Assembly (NCBI RefSeq): GCF_017948485.1
Contig: NZ_JAFFSX010000008.1
Span: 124,001-188,000, forward strand
Direction: 5' to 3'
DNA from: Streptomyces sp. GESEQ-35
GTDB lineage: Bacteria > Actinomycetota > Actinomycetes > Streptomycetales > Streptomycetaceae
DNA: 64,000 nt
This document shows positions 9,138 to 16,661 of the stretch, in pieces. Every line of letters begins with the position of its first letter. Position 1 is the stretch's first letter. The notes under the pieces were generated by a model that saw nothing but the letters and a program-made list of their open reading frames with translations, did no database searches and had not been told where the DNA came from. A program made the translations under genes and the position numbers.

Positions 9138-10763
9138 TTAGCTCAGCTCGCGCTGCAGACGCTTGCTGACCTTGCCGACCGCGGTGTAGGGGAACTCGTC
9201 GACGACCTCCACGACATCGGGGAGTTTGAACGTGGCGAGGCCCTTGTCGCGCAGGAACTGGCGCAGCTTGCCCAAGGTGAGCTCGGCCGCGCTCTCCGGC
9301 GTCCGAGGAATCAGGTACGCCTTGACACGTTCGCCGAGAACCTCGTCATCGACCCCGACGACGGAGACGTTGTGGACGCCGGCATGAGTGAGCAGCGCGT
9401 TCTCCAGCTCCTCGGGCGCGATCTTCTCGCCGCCCCGGTTGATCTGGTCCTTCGACCGTCCCACGACTCTGATGAATCCACGCTCGTCCCGCTCGACGAT
9501 GTCACCGGTGCGGTAGAAACCATCGCTGGTGAACGCCAGCGCATTCTGCTCGGGGTTGCGGTAGTACCCGCGAATCACCGACGGTCCTCGCGTCAGCAAG
9601 TGACCGGGTGCACCGGGTGGCACTTCGTTGCCCTCGTCATCGACGACCTGGATCTCGTCGGCCGCTGAGGCCGGCCGGCCCTGGTATCGCACGCTGGTGG
9701 CCCGATCGACGTCGGCAGGATTGCTGACGACGAGGCCCTCACCCATCCCGAAGCTCTGCGACAGTTGCACGCCGAACTCCGGCTCGACCCGACCCGCCAC
9801 TGATTCGCTCAGCTTCGCGCCGCCGCACATGAGCACCTTCAGGCTGGAGATGTCATAGGACTTGCGGAGCGAGGAGTTCAGCCAGGCCAGCAGGATCGGA
9901 GGTACCAGCGAAACGCGGGTCACCCCGTGCTTCTCGATCAGCGGGAACGCCGCATCGGGGCTGCCGTTCGGTGCGATCACAATGGTGGCGCCCACGCTGA
10001 ACGCACCGAGAAATCCGGGCGAACGCGTCGACATACTGTGGCAGATCGGTATGACCAGAAGATGCACGGTGCGCTCGGTGATGCCTCGTTCACCAACGCT
10101 TCGCCGCAGTGCGTAGCCGTACGTCTGGTGAGTATGCGGCATCAGCTTCGGAACGCCCGTCGTGCCGCCTGACATCTGCAACAGAGCGACGTCCTGCGGG
10201 CTGCACCGTCGCGCGTGCTCGAGCGATCCTTTCGACTGCAACGCCTTGTACTCAGCGCCGCCGCCCTCACGTTCGAGTACTACGGTGTGCTTCAGATGGA
10301 GCCATCGCTGCTTCAGGTCGGCAGCCATCGCAGCGAGATCGGTGCCGCTGTCCGAGGCGACTGTGATGTAGGCACGCGCCTCGGCGATCTCGATGAAGTG
10401 CTCGATCTCGGCACGACGGTGCGCGATGGGAGCGACGACGGGAACCGCCCCGAGCTCCCACAAGGCGAAGACGAAGGCAATGTACTCATAGATGTTGGGC
10501 AGGTGTACCACCACCCGGTCGCCACGGCTCAGCCCCAGATCCTGCAGGCCGGCAGCGAGGCGCAGGACCTCGTCCGTGAGCTGTGCGTAGCTCAACTCGG
10601 CTTTGCGGTCGATGACAGCGAGTTTGTCGGGACAGCGCTCCGCGGTGGCGAACAGCAGCTCCGGCAGCGTCTGATCGCGCCAGTACCCCTCGGCGACGTA
10701 CTTGGCCGCCGTCTCCGACGGAAACGGAACGACCCCGTCAAGGGCCAGCGGTTCGATGCTCAA
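9138..10763 (-). CDS. Aryl-acid (2,3-dihydroxybenzoate/salicylate-type) AMP ligase
   Basis: EntE/DhbE/MbtA family, 541 aa from a TTG at 10763 preceded by AAAGGG; a second TTG at 10793 is possible. It activates an aromatic acid as acyl-AMP and loads it on an aryl carrier domain to start a siderophore peptide. Seen: LLQMSGGTTGVPKLMPHTH (P-loop), SFGMGEGLV, FYRTGDIVERDERGF, KDQINRGGEKIAPEE and catalytic Lys in TAVGKVSKR. The segment that reads H-N-x-P-L in known DHB and salicylate ligases reads CHSMSTRSPGFLG here. The Asn contacting the 2-hydroxyl is therefore Ser, which hints at another aryl acid. No aryl carrier protein or DHB synthesis gene is in the window. Confidence 0.9.
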   Translation of the reverse strand: MSIEPLALDGVVPFPSETAAKYVAEGYWRDQTLPELLFATAERCPDKLAVIDRKAELSYAQLTDEVLRLAAGLQDLGLSRGDRVVVHLPNIYEYIAFVFALWELGAVPVVAPIAHRRAEIEHFIEIAEARAYITVASDSGTDLAAMAADLKQRWLHLKHTVVLEREGGGAEYKALQSKGSLEHARRCSPQDVALLQMSGGTTGVPKLMPHTHQTYGYALRRSVGERGITERTVHLLVIPICHSMSTRSPGFLGAFSVGATIVIAPNGSPDAAFPLIEKHGVTRVSLVPPILLAWLNSSLRKSYDISSLKVLMCGGAKLSESVAGRVEPEFGVQLSQSFGMGEGLVVSNPADVDRATSVRYQGRPASAADEIQVVDDEGNEVPPGAPGHLLTRGPSVIRGYYRNPEQNALAFTSDGFYRTGDIVERDERGFIRVVGRSKDQINRGGEKIAPEELENALLTHAGVHNVSVVGVDDEVLGERVKAYLIPRTPESAAELTLGKLRQFLRDKGLATFKLPDVVEVVDEFPYTAVGKVSKRLQRELS

Positions 10764-10799
10764 TTGGTTTCCCTTTCGAGGAGCTGCCTCCAAGCCCAG

Positions 10800-10818
10800 A
10801 GAGGGTAGGCTACCCTAA
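10800..10818 (-). promoter_or_regulatory. Iron box (DmdR/IdeR type) upstream of aryl-AMP ligase
   Basis: On the minus strand the site reads TTAGGGTAGCCTACCCTCT. It matches the actinobacterial iron box consensus TTAGGTTAGGCTCACCTAA at 13 of 19 positions by my count, with a 7+1+7 palindromic core. It sits 37 bp before the preferred TTG start and would repress ligase and monooxygenase when iron is plentiful. Confidence 0.75.
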
Positions 10819-11026
10819 CTCCACGATCAGCGGTGCTGGATCCGGTCCGCCAGGGGACGCGCACAGCGTCGATCAATCACGTGACCGGCCGAACCGGGAT
10901 CGCGGCGCTGCTACCCGAAGACGTCGAGGTCGCAGCAGCCGGACCATGCGCGCGCGGCGGCAACCGACGGGGGTGGCGCGCTCACCGGACGCTTCTCACA
11001 GAAATCAGCAAGACCTGACAGAACAA
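10819..11026. other. Intergenic stretch, no gene recognised
   Basis: Between the iron box and the next promoter I see no gene with a convincing start or family. A short open frame at 10833-11018 has no recognisable motif. This is also where composition changes from the less GC-rich NRPS region to the GC-rich remainder. Confidence 0.5.
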
Positions 11027-11055
11027 TTGACGCACTGTCACCACGCCTCTACCTT
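11027..11055 (+). promoter_or_regulatory. Putative sigma-70-type promoter of the GH43 gene
   Basis: TTGACG at 11027-11032, a 17-bp spacer, then TACCTT at 11050-11055. Flanking arms TGACAG (11016-11021) and CTGTCA (11035-11040) form a spaced inverted repeat around the -35, a possible operator. The leader to the ATG at 11116 holds GGAGGG at a good distance. Confidence 0.5.
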
Positions 11056-11115
11056 CTGACCGATTCACCGAACTGTGTTCGAAATCTCGGAAATCGGTGA
11101 CCTCTTGGAGGGTAG

Positions 11116-12516
11116 ATGAGCACCAGTGCCCAGCCCGGCCCCCGCCCCTCGCGCCGGACGTTCCTCGGCATGGCGGCGACCGTGCCGCTGGCCGTGACCG
11201 GCACGCTGACCGTCGGTGCCGGATCGGCGTACGCGGCCGACTCGGCGTACGTCATGTGTTACTTCACCGAGTCCACGACCATGCTCGAGGCCAATTACGG
11301 GCTGCATCTCGCCGTCAGCACCGACGGCCTGAAGTGGATGCCGCTGAACCAGAACAACCCCGTGGTCACGCCGACCGGTGGCGCCGGCGGGCTGCGCGAC
11401 CCGTTCGTCCTGCGCAAGCAGGACGGCACTTTTGTCGTGCTGGCGACGGACCTCAAGGGCACCGACTGGTCCCGCACGAGTGTGTACATCCACGTCTGGG
11501 ACTCGGTCGACCTCAGATCCTTCACCGGCTACCGCCTGCTGAAGCTGCACGACATGACGAACACGCACAGCTGGGCCCCGGAGGTCTTCTGGGACGCCGG
11601 ACGCGGCCGGTACGGGATCCTGTACTCGTCTGTGAACAGCAGTGGCCACAACGTGATCATGGTGAGTTACACCGCGGACTTCCGGACGACCGAGAACCCG
11701 CAGGTCTTCTTCGACCCCGGCTACGACATCATCGACGGCAACCTGACCGTGGGCGTGAACGGCGTCAACTACCTGTACGTCAAACGGGACCAGACCCTCG
11801 TAGGCGCGAGATCCACCTCGCTCGACCCGGGCAGCTTCACGGTCTTCAGCACGCCCGTCGCACACGGCGGCACCGAGGCCCCCACCGTGGTGAAGTCCCT
11901 GACCTCCAACACCTGGTACCTCTGGGGCGACACCTACACGCCGAACGGTGTCTTCTACGCCTGGCAGACCAGCAACCTGGCCGCCGGCACCTGGACGGCG
12001 CTCGATCAGCGCCTCTACACCCAGCCGCTCAACTCCAAGCACTGCGGCATCCAGTCGATCACCTCTGCCCAGTACGGCAATCTGGTGACCGCCTGGGGCG
12101 CCCCCGCCTGGAACCGGCTGAAGTCGTACAACTACCCGGCCCGTTACGTCCGGCACAGCGGTTTCGTGGGCCGGATCGACGAGTATCCCTTCGACCCGTA
12201 CCCCGACTCGCAGTGGAAGCTCGTGCCGGGGCTCGCCGACTCGGCGGGGGTCTCCTTCCAGTCGGTCAACTACCCGGCCCGCTATCTGCGCCACTACAGC
12301 TACAACCTGAGGCTGGACGAGAACGACGGCACGTCCGCGTTCGCCGGCGACGCCACCTTCTACCGGGCCGCGGGGCTCGCCGACTCCTCCTGGTCGTCGT
12401 TCCGGTCGTACAACAACCCGACCCGCTACATCCGGCACGCGGACTACGCACTGCGCATCGATCCCGTCTCCACTGCCACGGAGCGGCAGGACGCCACGTT
12501 CCACGTCGGATACTGA
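11116..12516 (+). CDS. Secreted GH43-like glycosidase with AbfB (CBM42) domain
   Basis: 466 aa. A Tat signal (SRRTFLGMAATVPL..., cleavage likely after AYA near 41) sends it outside the cell folded. Residues about 45-325 look like a five-bladed GH43 propeller: LRDPFVLRKQDGTFVVLATD, HSWAPEVFWD and GGTEAPTVV give the expected spaced acids. Residues about 335-466 carry three repeats of the form NYPARYVRH...RID, the arabinofuranose-binding AbfB beta-trefoil. Likely role: release of arabinofuranosyl or related residues from plant polysaccharide. It is monocistronic behind its own promoter. The exact linkage cannot be read from sequence. Confidence 0.85.
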   Translation: MSTSAQPGPRPSRRTFLGMAATVPLAVTGTLTVGAGSAYAADSAYVMCYFTESTTMLEANYGLHLAVSTDGLKWMPLNQNNPVVTPTGGAGGLRDPFVLRKQDGTFVVLATDLKGTDWSRTSVYIHVWDSVDLRSFTGYRLLKLHDMTNTHSWAPEVFWDAGRGRYGILYSSVNSSGHNVIMVSYTADFRTTENPQVFFDPGYDIIDGNLTVGVNGVNYLYVKRDQTLVGARSTSLDPGSFTVFSTPVAHGGTEAPTVVKSLTSNTWYLWGDTYTPNGVFYAWQTSNLAAGTWTALDQRLYTQPLNSKHCGIQSITSAQYGNLVTAWGAPAWNRLKSYNYPARYVRHSGFVGRIDEYPFDPYPDSQWKLVPGLADSAGVSFQSVNYPARYLRHYSYNLRLDENDGTSAFAGDATFYRAAGLADSSWSSFRSYNNPTRYIRHADYALRIDPVSTATERQDATFHVGY

Positions 12517-12526
12517 GGATCTGGAC

Positions 12527-12555
12527 TGACAGTACAGTGAATGGACTGCTAGTCT
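12527..12555 (+). promoter_or_regulatory. Promoter giving an apparently leaderless transcript
   Basis: TGACAG at 12527-12532, exactly 17 bp, then TAGTCT at 12550-12555. The GTG start at 12562 lies where transcription would begin. The repeat TGGACT occurs at 12522 and 12543, and GACTGCTAGTC is palindromic, so autoregulation is possible. Confidence 0.55.
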
Positions 12556-12561
12556 AGAAGC

Positions 12562-13257
12562 GTGAAGCTGAGTCTGGATGCGGAGAGGGATGCGATCGTC
12601 GCCGCGCTGATGCCCGTCGTCGACGGGATCGCGGCGACTTTCGGCCCGGTGTGCGAGGTGGTGCTCCATGACTACCGGCGCCCGGAGGAGTCGGTGGTCG
12701 CCGTAGCCGGTTCGGTGACCGGACGTGCGGTGGGCGGGGCGATGAGCGAGATCGGCATGCGTGTCCTCGCCCGCGGCGACGCGGCGCGCGACGAGCTGAA
12801 CTACGTCACCCGCACCGACACCGGCAAGCTGGTCAAGGCGTCGACGATGGTGTTGCGGGACTCCACGGGCGCCGTGTTCGGCGCCCTCTGCGTCAACCTG
12901 GACGTCACCGCGGTGCAGGACGCGCAGTCGCTGCTCGGTGCGCTCGCCGGCATCGGCGGTGATGTGGCCGAGACGCCCGTCATCACGTTCGGCAACGACA
13001 TCGACTCCGTCGTCGATGCCATCCTCGACGCCCACCAGCTCCGGCAGAACCGCAGCTGGGCGGGGCTCGACCGGGACGGGCGCCTGGAACTGTTCCGCAG
13101 CCTGGACGAACGCGGCGTGTTCGCCGTCCGGCGTGCGATCGAGCAGGTCGCCGCCCGGCTCGGCATCTCCCGTGCCTCCGCGTACAACTACCTCTCGCAG
13201 GCCCGAACCTCGACCGAGACCGAGGCCGCCGCAACCCCCGATGGAGTACACGCGTGA
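12562..13257 (+). CDS. YheO-like PAS domain transcriptional regulator
   Basis: 231 aa, DauR/YheO family. The N-terminal PAS-like domain (VCEVVLHDYRRPEESVVAVAG near 32-52 to GALCVNLDVT near 113) probably senses a small amino-acid-like ligand. The C-terminal HTH (GVFAVRRAIEQVAARLGISRASAYNYLSQAR) binds DNA. Its stop overlaps the GTG of the dehydratase gene by 4 bp, so the two form an operon. Regulators of this family commonly control PLP-dependent amino-acid catabolic enzymes, which fits. Confidence 0.85.
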   Translation: MKLSLDAERDAIVAALMPVVDGIAATFGPVCEVVLHDYRRPEESVVAVAGSVTGRAVGGAMSEIGMRVLARGDAARDELNYVTRTDTGKLVKASTMVLRDSTGAVFGALCVNLDVTAVQDAQSLLGALAGIGGDVAETPVITFGNDIDSVVDAILDAHQLRQNRSWAGLDRDGRLELFRSLDERGVFAVRRAIEQVAARLGISRASAYNYLSQARTSTETEAAATPDGVHA

Positions 13258-14228
13258 CCACCACCCCGCCGGTCACCCTCGACGCGGTCCGTGATGCCGC
13301 AGCCCGGCTCAAGTCAGTCGCGCACCGCACCCCGGTGCTGCGCTCACGGACCCTGGACGCACTCGTCGGCGCCGAGGTGTTCCTCAAGTGCGAGAACTTC
13401 CAGCGCGTGGGCGCCTTCAAGTTCCGCGGTGCCTACAACGCGGCCTCCCGGCTCGCCCCCGAGCAGCTCGCCCGGGGCATCGCCGCCTACTCCTCCGGCA
13501 ACCACGCCCAGGCCGTCGCCCTGGCCGCCCGTGAACTGGGCACCACCGCGGTGATCCTCATGCCGGAGGACGCCCCGCGCTCCAAAATGGACGCCACCGC
13601 CGGATACGGCGCCGAGATCGTGACGTACGACCGCTACACCGGCGACCGCATCGCCATCGGCGAAGCCCTGGCCGCCGAGCGGGGCCTCGCCCTCATCCCG
13701 CCGTACGACCATCCGGACGTCATCGCCGGACAGGGCACCGCCGCCCTCGAACTCCTCGAAGAGGTGGGGGAGTTGGACGCGCTGATCACACCGGTCGGCG
13801 GAGGCGGGCTGATGGCCGGCAGCGCCACGGTCGCCAAGGGCCTGCACCCGGGCACTCGCATGATCGGTGTCGAGCCGGAGACCGGGGACGACACCAAGCG
13901 GTCTCTTCAGGCGGGCCGGCGCATCACGATCCCGGTGCCCCGCACCATTGCCGACGGGCAGGCCCTGCACACCCCCGGAGAGCTCACCTTCTCCGTGAAC
14001 CGGCGGCTGGTCGACGAGATCGCGCTGGTCGGCGACGACGAGATCAGGGACGCGATGCGGTTCGCCTTCGAGCGTCTGAAGATCGTCGTCGAGCCCAGCG
14101 GCGCCACTCCGCTGGCCGCGCTGCTCACCGGCCGGACGGCCGCCCTCCCGCGCCGGGTCGGTGTGATCGTCTCCGGCGGCAACATCGACGCCGAGCGCTT
14201 CGCGCAGATCTGTGGCGGCGCTGACTGA
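13254..14228 (+). CDS. Threonine/serine-type PLP dehydratase (or 3-hydroxyaspartate ammonia-lyase)
   Basis: 324 aa, fold-type II PLP enzyme. Lysine in FKFRGAYNA (near 56) should hold PLP. SSGNHAQAVA binds the substrate carboxylate and GGGGLMAG binds the cofactor phosphate. There is no C-terminal ACT regulatory domain, so it is the short catabolic form. That form includes threonine dehydratase, serine racemase/dehydratase and threo-3-hydroxyaspartate ammonia-lyase. The linked YheO-type regulator leans slightly toward hydroxyaspartate or D-amino acid metabolism, but substrate choice is inference. Confidence 0.9.
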   Translation: MTTTPPVTLDAVRDAAARLKSVAHRTPVLRSRTLDALVGAEVFLKCENFQRVGAFKFRGAYNAASRLAPEQLARGIAAYSSGNHAQAVALAARELGTTAVILMPEDAPRSKMDATAGYGAEIVTYDRYTGDRIAIGEALAAERGLALIPPYDHPDVIAGQGTAALELLEEVGELDALITPVGGGGLMAGSATVAKGLHPGTRMIGVEPETGDDTKRSLQAGRRITIPVPRTIADGQALHTPGELTFSVNRRLVDEIALVGDDEIRDAMRFAFERLKIVVEPSGATPLAALLTGRTAALPRRVGVIVSGGNIDAERFAQICGGAD

Positions 14229-14356
14229 CATGGTGGCCTGAGCCGTTCGGGAGGACGATGGAGGCATGGGGCACGGTCACCGCCGGTGCCGCGCATGGCC
14301 GCCCGGAGACGGAGACCGGCCCCGGCCGCAGTGCGCGGCCGGAAAGGAGGAGCGTC

Positions 14357-14719
14357 ATGCTCGAGATCAAGACGCTCGACAAGCCGGACGAGCGGAGGGA
14401 CTTCCCCCGAGGTCATCTGGAAACCGTTCACATGACCGGACTCGACTTCGCTGTGGCGACCTTCGAGCCCGGCTGGCGCTGGTCGGAGTCGATAGCGCCG
14501 ATCGCCGGGACCGAAAGCTGCCAGATCCACCACAACGGCTATATCGTCGAGGGCCGTTTGCGCATCCGCATGGACGACGGCGCCGAGAGCGAGGTCGGAC
14601 CCGGCGATGTCTTCGTGTGTCCGCCGGGACACGATGCCTGGGTCGTGGGCGACGAACAGGTCATCGCGTACGACTTCGCGGGAGGCATGGCGCAGGAATA
14701 CGCCAAGGCCAAGGAGTAA
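14357..14719 (+). CDS. Small cupin-domain protein
   Basis: 120 aa, start chosen at the ATG after a strong AAAGGAGG. A single cupin barrel is visible: QIHHNGYIVEGRLRIRMDDG (motif 1, two His and one Glu able to bind metal) and GDVFVCPPGHDAWVVGDEQV (motif 2). No further domain is present. Function unknown; small cupins of this kind are often sugar- or metabolite-binding or minor dioxygenases. Confidence 0.85.
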   Translation: MLEIKTLDKPDERRDFPRGHLETVHMTGLDFAVATFEPGWRWSESIAPIAGTESCQIHHNGYIVEGRLRIRMDDGAESEVGPGDVFVCPPGHDAWVVGDEQVIAYDFAGGMAQEYAKAKE

Positions 14720-14760
14720 TAGCCCCAAGGGGGGATAGCCCCAAGGAGGGACAGCAGCCC

Positions 14761-15735
14761 TCACACCGTGATGACGACCTTCGCGCGCGCGTGCTCCACC
14801 TCGAGGTACCGGATCGCCTCCCGTGTCTCGGCGAACGGGAATGTGCGGTCGATGGCCGGGACGACCTTTCCGGACTCGGTCAGCTCGGCCAAGGCCGTCA
14901 GATACTCCGTGGTGACCACCGCCGGGAGTTCGAGCACGCGGTGCCGGACGAACCGGCTGACCGCACGCCCCTGAAAGAAGAGACTCATCGGCCCGAAGAA
15001 GGTGCCGCCGTTGTAGGTCCCTCCGCCGGACAGCACCAGCGTGCCGGTGGGGGTCAGTATGCGCCGGAACTCGGTGAGGGACTTGTTGCCGACCAGGTCG
15101 AGCACCACGTCGTACCGGTGCTCGCTCCGGGTGAAGTCCTCCTTGCTGTAGTCGACGACATGGTCCGCGCCCAGAGAGCGGACCATGTCCACGTTGCGGG
15201 TCCGGCACACCGCGGTGACGTCCAGGCCGTACACCTTCGCGAGCTGCACCGCGAACGTGCCGACGCCGCCGGACGCGCCGTTGACCAGGATCGTCTGTCC
15301 GGACCGCACCCGGGCCACATCTCGCAGGCCCATCAGCGCGGTGCACCCCGCCACCGGGATGGCGGCCGCCTGCTCGAAGGTGAGGCCGGCCGGTTTCGGG
15401 GCCACCGCGTCGGCCCGTGCGCACGCGTACTCGGCGAAGGTTCCGTCGGTCTCGCCGAACACCTCGTCGCCCACGTGCAGCCCCTTGACCCCACTGCCGA
15501 CGGCCTCGACCCGGCCGGCGAAGTCCTGGCCGCGGATCTTCAACTTGGGTCCGCGGAAACCCATGGACATGCGCATCAGTTTCGGGTCGCCGTGCATGAG
15601 GTGCCAGTCCTTGGCATTGACGGACGCCGCGTGCACCCGCACGAGCACCTGGTCGGCGCTCGGCGCCGGCCGGTCGACGTCCCTGATCTCCAGCTCGTCC
15701 GCCGAGCAGTACCGGTCCTGGATCCAAGCCTTCAT
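14761..15735 (-). CDS. NAD(P)-dependent quinone oxidoreductase (MDR superfamily)
   Basis: 324 aa from the ATG at 15735 (MKAWIQDRY). The N-terminal GroES-like domain has GQDFAGRVEAVG and GDEVFG. The nucleotide-binding motif ILVNGASGGVGTFAVQLAK is near 140-160. Structural and catalytic zinc cysteines are absent, so it belongs to the zinc-independent quinone oxidoreductase/enoyl reductase branch. It probably reduces quinones or enones with NADPH. It is transcribed away from the SDR gene, with the operator region between them. Confidence 0.85.
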   Translation of the reverse strand: MKAWIQDRYCSADELEIRDVDRPAPSADQVLVRVHAASVNAKDWHLMHGDPKLMRMSMGFRGPKLKIRGQDFAGRVEAVGSGVKGLHVGDEVFGETDGTFAEYACARADAVAPKPAGLTFEQAAAIPVAGCTALMGLRDVARVRSGQTILVNGASGGVGTFAVQLAKVYGLDVTAVCRTRNVDMVRSLGADHVVDYSKEDFTRSEHRYDVVLDLVGNKSLTEFRRILTPTGTLVLSGGGTYNGGTFFGPMSLFFQGRAVSRFVRHRVLELPAVVTTEYLTALAELTESGKVVPAIDRTFPFAETREAIRYLEVEHARAKVVITV

Positions 15736-15865
15736 GGATTCCCCCTCTGTCACTCCGGAGCGTAGGAGAGCGAGGTCTGTCCGGGAATGAGGGGCGAGCC
15801 CCAGTTCTCCCGGAGAAACGCCCCCTAGGGGGTTCATGGGGAGGCGTACGGCACGAGCGTTGCGC

Positions 15866-15926
15866 TTGCTCTGAGAAACCGATCGGTTTACGCTCCTCAT
15901 GTCGAACGGGAAACCGATCGGTTTCC
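15866..15926 (+). promoter_or_regulatory. SDR promoter with two TetR-type palindromic operators
   Basis: TTGCTC (15866-15871), 17 bp, TACGCT (15889-15894). The palindrome AAACCGATCGGTTT fills the spacer at 15876-15889. It recurs just after the expected start site at 15911-15924, extended to GGAAACCGATCGGTTTCC at 15909-15926. A one-mismatch copy lies before the TetR gene at 19006. Confidence 0.8.
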
Positions 15927-15959
15927 TACCTCTCGTGTCTGAAGAGTCCGGAGAGTCCC

Positions 15960-16661
15960 ATGACATCCATCGAAGGTTCCGTCGCCCTGGTCACCGGCGG
16001 CAGTCGCGGCATCGGCCGTGCCCTGGTGGCGGCCCTGTTCGAGCGGGGCGCGAAGAAGGTGTACGCCACCGCCCGCGACCCGCGGACCGTCACCCACCCC
16101 GACGCCGTGCCGCTGGCCCTCGAGGTCGGCGACCTGGCGTCCGTCGCGGCCGCCGCCGAGCAGGCCCAGGACGTCACGCTGCTGATCAACAACGCGGGTG
16201 CGAGCGTGAACGCCAACTTCCTCGACTCGCCCGTGGACGACGTCCGCCGCGAGTTCGAGACGAACTTCTACGGACCGCTCCTCGTCACCCGCGGCTTCGT
16301 GCCGGTCATCGAGCGCAACGGCGGCGGCCACATCCTGAACGTCCACTCGGTGCTGTCGTGGATCGGGCTCGCCGGGTCCTACAGCGCCTCCAAGGCCGCC
16401 CTCTGGTCGCAGACCAACTCCCTGCGCCTCGACCTCAAACCGCGCGGCATCGACGTCACCGGCCTCCATGTCGGCTACGTCGACACGGACATGACGGCGA
16501 AGATCGACGAGCCCAAGTCCACGCCCGAGAGCGTGGCGGCGCAGGCTCTCGACGGCATCGCGGCCGGCGCCTATGAAGTGCTGGCCGACGACATCTCCCG
16601 GCAGGTCAAAGCGGGGCTGTCCGCGGACCTCGCGATGCTCTATCCGCAGCTCGCGGCGTGA
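15960..16661 (+). CDS. Short-chain dehydrogenase/reductase
   Basis: 233 aa, classical SDR. Cofactor motif VTGGSRGIGRAL near 11-22, NNAG at about 77-80, and the catalytic Tyr-Lys pair in SYSASKAA near 141-148. A NAD(P)-dependent reduction or oxidation of an alcohol/carbonyl is expected, substrate unknown. The promoter carries two perfect palindromes that also occur before the TetR gene at 19006, so it is probably induced when that TetR is released by its ligand. The stop abuts the stop of the convergent VWA gene without spacing. Confidence 0.88.
   Translation: MTSIEGSVALVTGGSRGIGRALVAALFERGAKKVYATARDPRTVTHPDAVPLALEVGDLASVAAAAEQAQDVTLLINNAGASVNANFLDSPVDDVRREFETNFYGPLLVTRGFVPVIERNGGGHILNVHSVLSWIGLAGSYSASKAALWSQTNSLRLDLKPRGIDVTGLHVGYVDTDMTAKIDEPKSTPESVAAQALDGIAAGAYEVLADDISRQVKAGLSADLAMLYPQLAA

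Noticed and set aside
10833..11018. 61-codon frame downstream of the iron box
   Set aside because: No ribosome site, no recognisable family, sits at the compositional transition.
11065..13251. 728-codon minus-strand frame
   Set aside because: Lies antisense to the GH43 and YheO-type genes, with low-complexity Val/Gly/Arg/Asp sequence.
14719..14760. Terminator formed by ATAGCCCCAAGG repeats
   Set aside because: The two copies are direct, not inverted, so they do not make a hairpin.
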